64,000 nucleotides of DNA from CBDDKU01 sp965230375 (GCA_965230375.1 CBDDKU010000022.1:1-64000); one strand, 5' to 3'; positions 9,137 to 18,626 are shown, counted from the first letter of the stretch. A program made the numbers and translations. Notes: generated by a model not told the origin, from the sequence alone.

Positions 9137-10315
9137 TTATGCCAATAGGCGGTCGTAAAGGTTTGTTATATCGCTAACAAGTCTCTCGAAATGAAATTTG
9201 TCTTTCACGAAAGTCCAGCCTTTTTCTCCAAAACGATCTCTCATGTCCTTTTCTTCAACTAGTTTGAGAAGGTTGTTCTTAAACCCGTCAACATCTTCAG
9301 GCTCACTAAGCAGGGCTGTTTCATTGGGGATTACGACGTTTTCAATTCCACCAACTCGTGTGCTGACTATGGCGCGGTTTGAAGCTTGAGCTTCTATTAA
9401 ACTTACTGGAGTTCCCTCGTTTAGTGAAGTAAGCGTGACTATATCAACTCCGGCATTTACAAAATCGACATTCTTTACCCATGATGTGAAGTATACATCC
9501 ACAATGTCGTCAGAGTCATTGCTGAAAGATAAGTTTAGCTCAACACATATGTTTTCGAGTTCTTGTCTCGATTCACCATCACCTACAATGAAGGCTTTGA
9601 CTCTTTTAGAAGACTTCTCCTTGATCCAGGCGATTGACTCCAAAAACAAGCGATGATTCTTAATAGGCACAAGACGACCGATAATCCCTACAGCTACATC
9701 ATCATCAGCAAGTCTGAATTCATCTCGAAATACCTTCCGCTTTTCTTCGATGTCGTCCTGAAATCTTTGGAGATCAAAACCCAAAGGCACGACTTCTATC
9801 TTGTCGGGCTCACAGATGCCGTGGACGCCTGAAAGCTCTTCTTTTTGTCGCTCACTGATGGCGATAATCTTGGTACTGATGTTTGCGAGTTTGCGCTCAA
9901 GGCCTTTGTAGAAGCCTGTCATAGCAGGCCCAAAGTACGAGTGAAAAACGTGGCCGTGGAAGGTGTGGATAATCACCGGCACCTTCATTTTGTGCGCGGC
10001 AAAACGACCAATTGCTCCGGGTTTTGATGCGTGCGTGTGAACAATGTCCGGCTTAAATTCTTCGATTACATGCTGAACGCTTTTGTAAGCTTTATAATCC
10101 TGCCATGGATTTATGGCGCGTTTCATTTCGGGTAAAACTTTCGGCGTTATTCCCAGGTTTTCGACAATAAACTGAGAACTGTCTTCTGTTGAATCCTTCA
10201 TACCTCCTAAGAGCAAAGTCTCGTAGCGATCTGGAAGGTACTTCGTGAGATAGGCCGCATTGTAAGTGGGACCCCCGAGATTAAATCGATTTATTATTCG
10301 TAATACCCTTGGCAT
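9137..10315 (-). CDS. GT4-family glycosyltransferase
   Basis: 392 residues with a GT-B fold. N-terminal acceptor domain begins RVLRIINRFNLGGPTYN; DIVHTHASKPG is typical of GT4 enzymes; the C-terminal donor-binding domain has GIIGRLVPIKNH and the E-x7-E motif EGTPVSLIEA. It probably adds one sugar to the lipid-linked repeat unit started by the WecA-like enzyme. Donor and acceptor are not predictable from sequence alone. The gene is in the same direction as, and 43 bases upstream of, wza. Confidence 0.9.
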   Translation of the reverse strand: MPRVLRIINRFNLGGPTYNAAYLTKYLPDRYETLLLGGMKDSTEDSSQFIVENLGITPKVLPEMKRAINPWQDYKAYKSVQHVIEEFKPDIVHTHASKPGAIGRFAAHKMKVPVIIHTFHGHVFHSYFGPAMTGFYKGLERKLANISTKIIAISERQKEELSGVHGICEPDKIEVVPLGFDLQRFQDDIEEKRKVFRDEFRLADDDVAVGIIGRLVPIKNHRLFLESIAWIKEKSSKRVKAFIVGDGESRQELENICVELNLSFSNDSDDIVDVYFTSWVKNVDFVNAGVDIVTLTSLNEGTPVSLIEAQASNRAIVSTRVGGIENVVIPNETALLSEPEDVDGFKNNLLKLVEEKDMRDRFGEKGWTFVKDKFHFERLVSDITNLYDRLLA

Positions 10316-10350
10316 AGTGTTTCAAACAGATCAGGGCGAAGGTAAAATAA

Positions 10351-12210
10351 TTACACTTTTCGCAGAGAAGAGAAGTTTTTCTCGTACCAATTCTGGAAGA
10401 CTAGGATGGCCCAGAGCGTATGCGGAGCATCACCAGGTATAGGGCCAACGGCTTTTTTCTCCAGGCTCTGGACTACGTGAAAATTGAAAATACCTTGAGT
10501 CTGGATAAAATCTTTTGACAAGTATTTTTCGCGTAGCTCTGTAAGTGGCCCCTTCAACCAATGGGTTAAAGGTGCTTCAAACCCTCGCTTCTTGCTTTCA
10601 AAAAATCCGGAAGGAAAACGATTTTCAAAAGCTTGCTTAAGAAGAATCTTTCCAGCCGATTTGGTCATCTTTTTCGATGCGGGAAGTTTGAACAAAAATT
10701 CAACCAACTCATGATCCAAGAACGGAACTCGAACTTCCAGGCCCTGATACATGCTCATCAAGTCTACTTTGGGGAGCATATCATTTGCCAATACGAGATC
10801 CATGTCAGCTTTGAGCACGGTATTGAAGTTAGATTGGTCTAGTTCATAATTAATCGGACTTGTACTTGGGTAGTCGACGAGTAATTCTGAAACAGTTTCT
10901 TTAGGAGTGAAACTCGCCCAGGCTTCATAACGTTCGCTAAAATCCATTTTCAAGCCATGGCTATAGCGCTTCACTTTGCGAAGCTTGTCGAGGATGGCGC
11001 TGTTTCGCGACTCTGGAACAGACTGCAAAACAGGCGAGATAGCTCTCAAACTTTGATTGACAAACCCATTATCAATGGACTGCAATAGAGCCCTGTGCTT
11101 ATTGTATCCCCCCATCAATTCGTCGGCCCCATCACCACTTAGGGCTACCTTAACGGATTTGCGTGTATACTTCGATAGAATGTTAACCAGAACCGCAGAT
11201 GAGTCTGCGAAGGGTTCATCAATGGCGTCCAAAACTTCTGGCAATGCTTCATCGAGTAGTTTTGAGTCAACTGGGATGATGTGGTGTTCAAGGCCCAAGT
11301 GTTTTGCAATACGCGCGGCTTTCTGGCTTTCGTCAAAATAGGGGTGCTGAGGAAAGCCAATTGAAAAGGCCGGAATATTCGGTAGCTCATCTCGGGCGAG
11401 CATTGAAATCACTGAAGAATCATATCCCCCGCTTAGGAAAGTTCCAACCGGAACATCTGAAACCAAACGGCGACGAACGGATTTTCGAAGAAGTTCTTCA
11501 AATGTTGATTCCAGCGAATTTGAATTGGTATTATCCAATCCAGGGAGCTGGTAATATTTTTTGACTTCAACTCCTTTTTCACTCACATTCGCATAGTGGC
11601 CGGGAAGGAGCTTTCGCACTTCTTTGAGCATGGTGGCCGGAGCTGGTACATAGCTGTGCTGAATGTACTTGGCTAGTGAGTGTTGGTCCAGGGTCTTAGA
11701 CTTCAATTGGGAGGAAACCGATTCAAGCGAACTTCCAAATAAAAACGCTCCATCTTCTTCGGCGTAAAACATCGGTTTTATTCCAAATCGATCTCTTGCC
11801 ATCAAGAGTTCACCTTTTTGATGATCATAAAACCCGAAGGTGAAGAAGCCATTCACCTTACTCAAAAAGTCAACTCCCTCGGCGATCAGCCCTTTGAGTA
11901 ATACTTCCGTATCACCTGTAGTCCTGAAAAGAACACCGTGAGTTTTCTCCAGGTCGTTTCGAAGTTCTTTGAAGTTGTAGATTTCACCGTTGAAAGTGAT
12001 GAGGTAATTACCCGTCTCATCTTCCATCGGTTGGTTCGAACTCGCACTCGTATCTATTATCGAAAGTCGCGTATGCCCCAGTGAAATCCTTCCTTTCGAT
12101 GCCGTGCTGTGATGGTCGGGCCCACGGTGTAGTATGGAGTTTACCATTTCGTTGATGGAACCGTCGCGAGACGATGAATCCTTAGTCCATATGCCAACTA
12201 TTCCGCACAA
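10351..12210 (-). CDS. asnB: Glutamine-hydrolysing asparagine synthase (AsnB type)
   Basis: 619 residues. Class II glutamine amidotransferase domain with nucleophile Cys2 (MCGIVGIW) and RGPDHH, FNGEIYNF, then the ATP-pyrophosphatase synthase domain with the SGGYDSS loop and ALSGDGADELMGGY. It makes asparagine from aspartate, glutamine and ATP, or amidates a sugar acid or peptide in polysaccharide gene clusters, where AsnB paralogues are common. The location at the head of a polysaccharide run favours a role in polymer modification, but sequence alone does not separate this from amino-acid synthesis. It is transcribed divergently from dacB across a 20-69 bp gap. Confidence 0.92.
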   Translation of the reverse strand: MCGIVGIWTKDSSSRDGSINEMVNSILHRGPDHHSTASKGRISLGHTRLSIIDTSASSNQPMEDETGNYLITFNGEIYNFKELRNDLEKTHGVLFRTTGDTEVLLKGLIAEGVDFLSKVNGFFTFGFYDHQKGELLMARDRFGIKPMFYAEEDGAFLFGSSLESVSSQLKSKTLDQHSLAKYIQHSYVPAPATMLKEVRKLLPGHYANVSEKGVEVKKYYQLPGLDNTNSNSLESTFEELLRKSVRRRLVSDVPVGTFLSGGYDSSVISMLARDELPNIPAFSIGFPQHPYFDESQKAARIAKHLGLEHHIIPVDSKLLDEALPEVLDAIDEPFADSSAVLVNILSKYTRKSVKVALSGDGADELMGGYNKHRALLQSIDNGFVNQSLRAISPVLQSVPESRNSAILDKLRKVKRYSHGLKMDFSERYEAWASFTPKETVSELLVDYPSTSPINYELDQSNFNTVLKADMDLVLANDMLPKVDLMSMYQGLEVRVPFLDHELVEFLFKLPASKKMTKSAGKILLKQAFENRFPSGFFESKKRGFEAPLTHWLKGPLTELREKYLSKDFIQTQGIFNFHVVQSLEKKAVGPIPGDAPHTLWAILVFQNWYEKNFSSLRKV

Positions 12211-12230
12211 ACTCCAATTGTTTTAGGCGA

Positions 12231-13712
12231 ATGTATACCAAAAGTCTATTCTTTGCATTAAATAAGAAAGAGCTTTTCCATGAGGTTATCCTTAAAAGTC
12301 TTTGCATTCATGCTCATTTCACTTCTTTACTGGCCGCATTAGCACAAGGCCCGGCAGAAGGATTGGTGAATGATGCAGAACTCCAGGGAGCGTCCATCTC
12401 CATTTCGGTAGTGGATTTAGTGACTGGAGAAGTCTTAGATGAGTCGGGAGCGAATCAGCTCTTGTGTCCAGCTTCGGTATGGAAACTGTTTACCACTAGT
12501 GCTGCGGTGGCTTCGCTGGGCAGCGATTTTAAGTTTCAAACTATCCTGGCGGTAGATGGAAAAGTAAGGAACGATACGCTTATTGGAAATGTAATCATTG
12601 TAGGTGGCGGAGATCCGAGTCTGGGATCTCGGTTTCTGGGACTGAGCCTTGCAGAATTGCTCTCGCGCTGGACGGATGCCCTTGCAGCCTATGGAATAGC
12701 TTATGTGGATGGAAACATCGTTGCAAATGCTTCACATTTTCAGGGCTTGGATTTACCTGGGACCCGTATTTGGGAAGACATGGGAAATTACTACGGAGCT
12801 TCTATTTCAGGACTGAATATCAATGACAACACCTATTTTGTAGATTTTGATGTGCCCGATGTACCCGGGGAAATTGCTGAGATCAAGGCAATCAGGCCTG
12901 AAGTTCCAGGGCTTCAAATTGTGTCGGAAGTGGAAGCAAGTGAGAGACATGGCGATCATGCTTACATTTATGGAGCTCCCGGTTCAAACAAACGAACGGT
13001 CAGAGGAACGCTTCCAGCGGGATCAAGAACATATACTGTGAAAGGTAGTTTGCCAAGCCCACCCTTGTTCGCCGCAAACCAGCTCAGGCTGGCAATGGAG
13101 AACCGTGGAATAGGCATAAATGGTAGACTGATATTAGAGGAAAAGACCTTCAGGGAGCCCGCCACGCTTAAAGTAGTAGACAGATACGCTTCGCCACCAC
13201 TAAGCGAAATGATTAAACATATAAACCAAAAAAGCGACAACCTATATGCCGAAGCACTGCTCGTACAGATGGGTGCAAAGTCTGGAAAACCAACTATAGA
13301 AGGAGGGCTGGAAGCGATGAGGTCGATCATAGACCAGAAGTTTCACATCAGCACCAGGTATTTTGGTTATGATGGAAGTGGACTAAGCAGGTTTACCGCT
13401 GTTTCAGCACAGCAGGTGACATCCTTGTTGGTATCACTTCGGGGACAGAATTACAGCGTTATACTTGATCAATTGCCCGTTGCGGGTCGAGAAGGGAGTA
13501 TGACTTACTTTGGAAAGAACAGCCACTTGGACGGGAACTTTAAGGCGAAAAGTGGAAGTATGAGTGGTGTGAAAGCTTATGCCGGACATATGCAAGCCTT
13601 TTCCGGTCGCGAGCTTGGAGTTGCCGTTATCATCAATAATCACGGAATGAGTAGCGTGGATATCCGAAAGCGAATTGAACGATACCTTCTTCAGCTGTAT
13701 AACAGATATTAA
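12231..13712 (+). CDS. dacB: PBP4-type D-alanyl-D-alanine carboxypeptidase/endopeptidase (DacB), probable frameshift in the signal peptide
   Basis: About 490 residues, peptidase family S13. The three penicillin-binding motifs are visible: SVWK (about residue 82), SDN (about 335) and KSG (about 440). It trims or hydrolyses peptidoglycan cross-links in the periplasm. The N-terminus is odd: in the main frame it starts with a non-secretory sequence, while ATG at 12280 in another frame starts MRLSLKVFAFMLISLL, a good signal peptide that would join LAALAQG in the main frame if one base were restored in the CTTCTTT run at 12322-12328. I infer a one-base deletion (sequencing error or mutation) and a true start at 12280. 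Confidence 0.92.
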   Translation: MYTKSLFFALNKKELFHEVILKSLCIHAHFTSLLAALAQGPAEGLVNDAELQGASISISVVDLVTGEVLDESGANQLLCPASVWKLFTTSAAVASLGSDFKFQTILAVDGKVRNDTLIGNVIIVGGGDPSLGSRFLGLSLAELLSRWTDALAAYGIAYVDGNIVANASHFQGLDLPGTRIWEDMGNYYGASISGLNINDNTYFVDFDVPDVPGEIAEIKAIRPEVPGLQIVSEVEASERHGDHAYIYGAPGSNKRTVRGTLPAGSRTYTVKGSLPSPPLFAANQLRLAMENRGIGINGRLILEEKTFREPATLKVVDRYASPPLSEMIKHINQKSDNLYAEALLVQMGAKSGKPTIEGGLEAMRSIIDQKFHISTRYFGYDGSGLSRFTAVSAQQVTSLLVSLRGQNYSVILDQLPVAGREGSMTYFGKNSHLDGNFKAKSGSMSGVKAYAGHMQAFSGRELGVAVIINNHGMSSVDIRKRIERYLLQLYNRY

Positions 13713-13888
13713 AAGGGATCGACCAAAAATTGGCAAACCTAAATACTTACCAGAATGCATCGTCAGTTCACCAAGGTGGTGATGGCTTTGATTGGCTCAC
13801 AACTTGCAGAATTGAAAACCGCCAATCCGTGAAGGGTGTCGTGAGCCAACTTTCGGCCTTAATTTTATTCTCTTAGAAACTCAGAAAT

Positions 13889-14006
13889 AAACGGAAGTCC
13901 ACCGCACCCATGTGTGAGCTCAGGTATCGGAAGCTCTGCTTCCGCTAATACCGTTTGTTGGAACACCTGACGAAGGAAGGTGTGGAAACCCCGAAGAAAT
14001 TCGGGG
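13889..14006. ncRNA. Candidate structured RNA element of unknown function
   Basis: Pairings seen by eye: AAACGG 13889-13894 with CCGTTT 13951-13956, enclosing a 6 bp hairpin (CGGAAG/CTTCCG, 13928-13944); a 6 bp hairpin ACACCT/AGGTGT (13963-13983); and a 7 bp stem CCCCGAA/TTCGGGG with a GAAA tetraloop (13989-14006). Strand is undetermined. No known RNA family was recognised. It could also be degenerate repeat sequence. Confidence 0.35.
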
Positions 14007-14075
14007 CGAGTTTGGGTAAGGTGCTGAAGTGTTTTCTAGAGTTTCAAGAAATAAAATTACAGCCAAGATTTTTTG

Positions 14076-14101
14076 TTCCTTTTGTATCATGACAAAAGGA
14101 A
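14076..14101. repeat. 10 bp inverted repeat with 6-base loop
   Basis: TTCCTTTTGT and its exact complement separated by ATCATG. It lies about 60 bases beyond the TPR gene stop. No T-tract follows on either strand, so a rho-independent terminator role is not supported. Confidence 0.6.
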
Positions 14102-14162
14102 GTGGAAAAGTGAAAATTTTAGTGTTATACTAAGTCGTGGCGGTTATCTCGGTAATCACGTA

Positions 14163-15029
14163 TTAGAACGACATGCGAATCGTACGCTTCTTGCGTTCAG
14201 CTTCCCGTTCTTCTTTGTTCAAACAGTGTCGGAAGTAGATGTCTTTTGCTTCTGTATCCCCTAAGTCAGCTGCTTTCTTGTAGGTTTCACAAGCAGCTTC
14301 CGGATCTTTCTCTCCGAAGTACTGAGTCTCGGCAAGGTAGTAGAAGTACATCTCCTTGTTTTTTAGATTTCTTGGATTCACTTTTTCGAGAAGCTCTTTT
14401 CCTTCTTCGAATCGATCATTTTCAATGTAAATGATCGCCATATTCAAAGCTACTTCTTCTAGTTCCGGGTCGATCTCATGAACTTTTTCAAATCCTGATA
14501 AGGCCAACTCAAATTTTCCCAGTTCCGCATTTGTGGCGGCCAGCATGTAGTTCGCATCTCTGTGATTGGGCTCCAAAGCGATGGCTTGTTCATAGGCCTT
14601 CGCCGCCGATCTTGATCGGAACCCGTAGTAGTATAGGTTTCCTAGAAAGTAATGAGCCTGTGCGTTCGAAGGATCGCAGGCAATAGTTTCTTCTAATTTC
14701 TTCTCACCTCTTTTCAGATCGCCGCTATTCATGATGGCAGCTCCCCAATTGGTGTGAAGCATACAGTCAGAAGATTTTATTCTGCTCGCAGCCTTATAAG
14801 TGGTTATGGCCTGACCATAACTCTCGAGTTTTTGATGGCAGTTTGCCTTGATGAATAGAGCATCAAAATCTTCACTGTTTTCATTTAGTATGGCATCGGC
14901 CAAATTGAGTGCCTCTTCAAATTGATCCTGAGCGTATAATTCACGCGCTTTTGAGAGATCAGCTTGGGCAGCACATTCCAACCCAATCGCAAAAATGAAT
15001 AGACAAAAAGCCGTAAGAAGAATCTTCAT
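14163..15029 (-). CDS. Exported TPR-repeat protein
   Basis: 288 residues. Signal peptide of about 21 residues ending in AAQA, then about six TPR units (for example EALNLADAILNENSEDFDAL, AHYFLGNLYYYGF, ANYMLAATNAELGKFELAL, YYLAETQYFGEKDPEAACE). The last unit is followed by a basic tail rich in Lys, Arg and Glu. TPR arrays mediate protein-protein contacts; nothing in the neighbourhood identifies the partner. Probably periplasmic. It is convergent with dacB and 30 bases downstream of the HAD phosphatase gene on the same strand. Confidence 0.85.
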   Translation of the reverse strand: MKILLTAFCLFIFAIGLECAAQADLSKARELYAQDQFEEALNLADAILNENSEDFDALFIKANCHQKLESYGQAITTYKAASRIKSSDCMLHTNWGAAIMNSGDLKRGEKKLEETIACDPSNAQAHYFLGNLYYYGFRSRSAAKAYEQAIALEPNHRDANYMLAATNAELGKFELALSGFEKVHEIDPELEEVALNMAIIYIENDRFEEGKELLEKVNPRNLKNKEMYFYYLAETQYFGEKDPEAACETYKKAADLGDTEAKDIYFRHCLNKEEREAERKKRTIRMSF

Positions 15030-15059
15030 GGCTTTTTCTACGAAGAAAATCGAAAAATG

Positions 15060-15722
15060 TTAGCTCATTAGAACCGAAGGACTTAGTTCCGTCAAGCTCT
15101 TCAAAACAAGGTCGGCAGCCTTGAGTTTTTCGTTTGTGTACCAATGGGCGTCGGGAACGGCTATCACACGCATTTTTGCAGCCAAGCCAGCTATCAATCC
15201 ATGGAAACTATCTTCTAAGACAAGGCAGTTTTGCGGAGCGACTTCGAGCTTGTTAGCCGTGGAAATGAAAACACCCGGATGGGGTTTTCCCAATTCTTCA
15301 AATTGGGCAGAGTGAATGACTTCAAACTCTGCTCTGATGTTGAGCCGATCGAGAACGGCATTGATCAAATCCATTGGCGATGATGAAGCCAATGCTAGCT
15401 TAACACCCCGAGATTTGAACATTTCAATGGAGCTAATCAGTCCGGGTAGCGGTTCTCCTTCTTTTCGAACCAAGTCTATGACAAGTTCCAAAATGCGCTT
15501 TTCTACTTCCTTCTTCGATTTCGAATGCCAGGGCTGACGCGTATACCAGAGCTCTACCACTTCATCGAGTCGATAGCCCATGGTCTCCCTGCAGTCGTCT
15601 TCAGTGAGCGTAACTCCCACTTCTCCAAAACCCTGAATTTCAGCGCGTCTCCAAAACGGTTCTGAATCGATCATCAGGCCATCCATGTCGTAGATGACCG
15701 CTTGAATTAATTGCTTCTCCAA
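15060..15722 (-). CDS. HAD-superfamily hexose/hexitol phosphatase (HxpB/YniC-like)
   Basis: About 220 residues. HAD motif I VIYDMDGLMIDSEP (Asp nucleophile), motif II LALASSSP, motif III GKPHPG Lys and motif IV LVLEDSFHG. The cap carries VVELWYTRQPW, closely like E. coli YniC (2-deoxyglucose-6-phosphate/hexitol phosphatase), as does the ending SLTEL. An upstream in-frame extension to 15797 lies inside trkH and has no HAD sequence, so I choose the TTG at 15722; it overlaps the end of trkH by 16 bases. Substrate is inferred from similarity only. Confidence 0.87.
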   Translation of the reverse strand: MEKQLIQAVIYDMDGLMIDSEPFWRRAEIQGFGEVGVTLTEDDCRETMGYRLDEVVELWYTRQPWHSKSKKEVEKRILELVIDLVRKEGEPLPGLISSIEMFKSRGVKLALASSSPMDLINAVLDRLNIRAEFEVIHSAQFEELGKPHPGVFISTANKLEVAPQNCLVLEDSFHGLIAGLAAKMRVIAVPDAHWYTNEKLKAADLVLKSLTELSPSVLMS

Positions 15723-17167
15723 AAGTATCGGGTGAAAATGATGAGTACGGTAAAAATTTCGAGACGACCGATGACCATAAGACCACCAAAAACCCACTTC
15801 GCTGTTTGGGGTACATGGGCGTAGGAGTGAGCGGGACCGGTTGTTCCAAGACCGGGACCAACATTACCCAGGCATGTCGCTACAGAGCCCATTGCCGAAA
15901 TCGCATCCATACCCAAAAGGGAAATGACTACTGAGCCAATTCCAAAAATGGTCAGGTAAATGATTACAAATGCTAGAATGTTTCTCGTGATCTCATGAGC
16001 GACTGCTTTACCGTTGAACCGGACTGGGATGATTGCTGAAAGGTGGAGCTGTCGCTTAAACTCGATGATGGAGTTTTTAGCTATGATCAAGTGACGGACA
16101 ATCTTAACCCCACCTGAGGTAGACCCCGCACTTCCACCGATAAACATCAACGTGAAAAATATCAAAGCAATACTTCCTCCCCAGGCTGTGAAATCATCGC
16201 TGGCAAAACCCGTCGTGGTCAAGACCGATACGACCTGAAAGGCCGAAAGGCGGAATGATTCTCCAAAGGGTAGATCGTTGTAAAGAGCCAATATAAATGT
16301 TACGAGTATCGTTGTAAACAAGGCGATTGTAGCATACGCACGGAACTCCTCGTTCTTCAGAATTTTCTTGAACTTACCTTTTAGGGTCAGGTAAATTAGG
16401 ACCAATGATGTACCACCGAGGAACATGAAAATGGTGATCACGTACTCGATATAAGCAGAGTCAAAATGTGCTACACTGGCTTGTTTGGTGGAGAACCCAC
16501 CAGTAGAGACTGTAGTCAAACTGTGGTTAATGGCATCAAAAAAGCTCATTCCACCGAAGAGTAGGAGAATGGTTTCAAGGAGTGTCAGCCCGATATACAA
16601 AAACCAAAGTCGCTTTCCTGTGTCTTGAATTCGGGGCTTTATTTTATCGGCAGTGATTCCGGGCGCCTCGGCAAGAAAAAGCTGCATTCCACCGATACCA
16701 AGGGAAGGCAGGACACTTATTACCAAAACAATAAATCCCAATCCGCCAATCCACTGGGTTAAACTCCGCCAAAACAAAATGCTCTGCGGCATTTCTTCGA
16801 TATTGTCCAAAATAGACGCTCCCGTTGTGGTGAACCCTGAAATACTCTCAAAAAATGCGTCGGTAAAGCTGGGAATGGCGCCAGTGAGCATAAATGGAAC
16901 CGAGCCTGACAAGGCCATAACCACCCAACTGAGCGTAACGATAATATACCCGTCGCGCTTTTTAATCTGGCTGCTCTTCTTGCTTTTGTATGTCACAGAC
17001 CACAGTGATCCACCGAGAAAAAGACTGATAACGACGGAGTAGACCCAACTCATCAGGGTGTTGTCGTCGTAGTAAATCGAAAAGGGGATGCACAAGGCCA
17101 TGAGTATAGCGTTGATAAACAACAGTACACTCAGGATATTCAAGATGCCTACAAAGTTTATTTTCAC
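15707..17167 (-). CDS. trkH: Potassium uptake channel subunit TrkH/KtrB family
   Basis: 486-residue membrane protein with about ten hydrophobic segments and four pore loops, each with its selectivity-filter glycine region: TTTGASI, VSTGGFST, LTTTGFAS and LGNVGPGLG. It moves K+ (usually with H+ or Na+) across the inner membrane under control of the TrkA ring. The start is GTG overlapping the trkA stop (GTGA), the usual coupled trkA-trkH arrangement. Confidence 0.95.
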   Translation of the reverse strand: MKINFVGILNILSVLLFINAILMALCIPFSIYYDDNTLMSWVYSVVISLFLGGSLWSVTYKSKKSSQIKKRDGYIIVTLSWVVMALSGSVPFMLTGAIPSFTDAFFESISGFTTTGASILDNIEEMPQSILFWRSLTQWIGGLGFIVLVISVLPSLGIGGMQLFLAEAPGITADKIKPRIQDTGKRLWFLYIGLTLLETILLLFGGMSFFDAINHSLTTVSTGGFSTKQASVAHFDSAYIEYVITIFMFLGGTSLVLIYLTLKGKFKKILKNEEFRAYATIALFTTILVTFILALYNDLPFGESFRLSAFQVVSVLTTTGFASDDFTAWGGSIALIFFTLMFIGGSAGSTSGGVKIVRHLIIAKNSIIEFKRQLHLSAIIPVRFNGKAVAHEITRNILAFVIIYLTIFGIGSVVISLLGMDAISAMGSVATCLGNVGPGLGTTGPAHSYAHVPQTAKWVFGGLMVIGRLEIFTVLIIFTRYFWRSN

Positions 17168-18504
17168 TTAAAGAAAGCTTCTACTTTGCTAATACATTGT
17201 GGTTTAGAAAGAATAACGACGTGGTCTCGTTCTTCAAATTCAAATCCTTTTTCGGGAATATAGCCTTTTTCGTTGCGAATCACACCACCTATGATGGCCG
17301 ACTTTGGCAATTTCAAACTATCGAGACGCTCACCTATAATTTTTGATTTAGGTGTCACCTCAAACTCAAGTACTTCCACATCGGCACCGTGCAAAGTAGT
17401 GAGCGATAGAATCTCACCTCGACGGATGTCACGGAAAATGAAGTTGGCGGCAATCAGTTTTTTATTGATCAAGGTGTCCACCCCAATACTCTGCGAAAGG
17501 TGGATGTAGTTCATGTTTTCTACCAAGGCAATAGTCTTGTCTACACCGTGATTTTTGGCGACCAGACTTGTAATGATATTCGTTTCACTGTTGCCGGTAA
17601 CGGCTACAAAAGCGTCCATTTCCGATAAATTCTCTTCTTCCAGGGCGTCTACATTTCGCCCATCAGCATTGATTACAAGGGTATCTGGAAGCATCTCGGC
17701 AAGCTCAATACAGCGCTGCTTATCTGGCTCTACCAATTTCACTCGGTACTTCTTGCTCAGCAATTTTGCCGCGTGATATCCCACCGAACTTCCACCCAGA
17801 ATCATCAGGTGTTTGATATCAATCCGGTCCTTTTTGAAAATCTCTAGGACTTTATCTAATCCGCTCGGGTTGGCGATGAAATAAGCGTGATCGTTGACCA
17901 AGAAACGCGTCGTTTCATTGGGCATGATGGTCTCATTGTTTCTCAAAATGGCCACTGGAATAAACTCCCTGTCGCGATCAAGAAAACCGGTTTCGGTCAT
18001 GGTCTTTCCAGCCACACGCGTATTGTGCTCCACTTTGATGCCGATCAGTGACAGCTTTCCTCTATCGAATTCGATAAAGTCAGTCAGCGCACTTTCTTTG
18101 CAAAGTCGCTTAATCTCGCGCGCTGCCAACGAAGCTGGCGAGATCAACTCATCAATTCCGACACGACACAAATCAAGCTTTTCCTTGCTGAGCAAAAACT
18201 CGACGTTTGAAATCCTTGCAATCGTTTTCTTAGCACCAAGGTTTTTGGCGATGATACAAGTCGTCAAATTGACATCTTCGCTACTCGTTACCCCAATTAC
18301 CAAATCGGCTTTCTGGGCGTCGGCTTGCGAAAGAATTTTAATAGAAGTCGAGCTTCCATTGATTCCGTCAAGGTCAAGGTGATTTAAGATATGTTGAAGG
18401 CGCTCGGCATTCTTGTCGATAACCGAAATATTATGTCCTTCCTTAGTAAGGAGCTTGGCCAGGTGAAATCCCACCTCGCCAGCACCAGCGATTATTACTC
18501 TCAT
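17164..18504 (-). CDS. trkA: Trk system potassium uptake regulatory protein TrkA
   Basis: 446 residues from the ATG at 18504. Two RCK (KTN) halves, each with a Rossmann dinucleotide-binding motif (GAGEVGFHLAKLL at the N-terminus and GGSSVGYHAAKLL near residue 235), and TrkA_C domains after each. It binds NAD(H)/ATP and gates TrkH. A longer reading frame to 18531 is rejected because a TATATTTG -7 box overlaps its start region. Confidence 0.95.
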   Translation of the reverse strand: MRVIIAGAGEVGFHLAKLLTKEGHNISVIDKNAERLQHILNHLDLDGINGSSTSIKILSQADAQKADLVIGVTSSEDVNLTTCIIAKNLGAKKTIARISNVEFLLSKEKLDLCRVGIDELISPASLAAREIKRLCKESALTDFIEFDRGKLSLIGIKVEHNTRVAGKTMTETGFLDRDREFIPVAILRNNETIMPNETTRFLVNDHAYFIANPSGLDKVLEIFKKDRIDIKHLMILGGSSVGYHAAKLLSKKYRVKLVEPDKQRCIELAEMLPDTLVINADGRNVDALEEENLSEMDAFVAVTGNSETNIITSLVAKNHGVDKTIALVENMNYIHLSQSIGVDTLINKKLIAANFIFRDIRRGEILSLTTLHGADVEVLEFEVTPKSKIIGERLDSLKLPKSAIIGGVIRNEKGYIPEKGFEFEERDHVVILSKPQCISKVEAFFK

Positions 18505-18528
18505 TGAAGAAATCCTTCTACCAGTGAG

Positions 18529-18536
18529 CAAATATA
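18529..18536 (-). promoter_or_regulatory. Candidate -7 box of the trkAH promoter
   Basis: TATATTTG on the minus strand, an exact match to the Bacteroidota TAnnTTTG -7 element, 24 bases before the trkA ATG. No TTG -33 element at the usual 17-23 base spacing was found. Confidence 0.5.
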
Positions 18537-18626
18537 GTTAGTCTGAAATTCATTATCACGTCATCAATAGAGCAATTCCATCAAGGCTGAATTTGACCAG
18601 AATCGATGGTCTTATGGATATTCTTG

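Larger units (their letters stand above)
13713..14162. other. 450 bp intergenic region with several hairpins
   Basis: Between the convergent dacB and TPR genes. No convincing ORF; the longest ATG frame at 13756 is 25 codons. There is a 9-base inverted repeat (TTGGCTCAC at 13792-13800 with its complement at 13841-13849), a cluster of hairpins at 13889-14006 and a 10 bp inverted repeat at 14076-14101. None ends in a U-tract, so these are not textbook terminators. I looked for tmRNA, RNase P and SRP RNA signatures and found none. Confidence 0.6.

Noticed and set aside
13756..13833. 25-codon ATG frame in the structured intergenic region
   Set aside because: Too short, no promoter and no recognised family, although its codons look ordinary.
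13713..14162. tmRNA, RNase P RNA or SRP RNA in the structured gap
   Set aside because: No CCA/TPsiC-like end, no P4-type core, no SRP Alu/S-domain conserved core could be found.
15723..15797. Upstream extension of the HAD phosphatase gene
   Set aside because: The extra residues lie wholly inside trkH and precede the HAD motif I by 25 residues without family resemblance.
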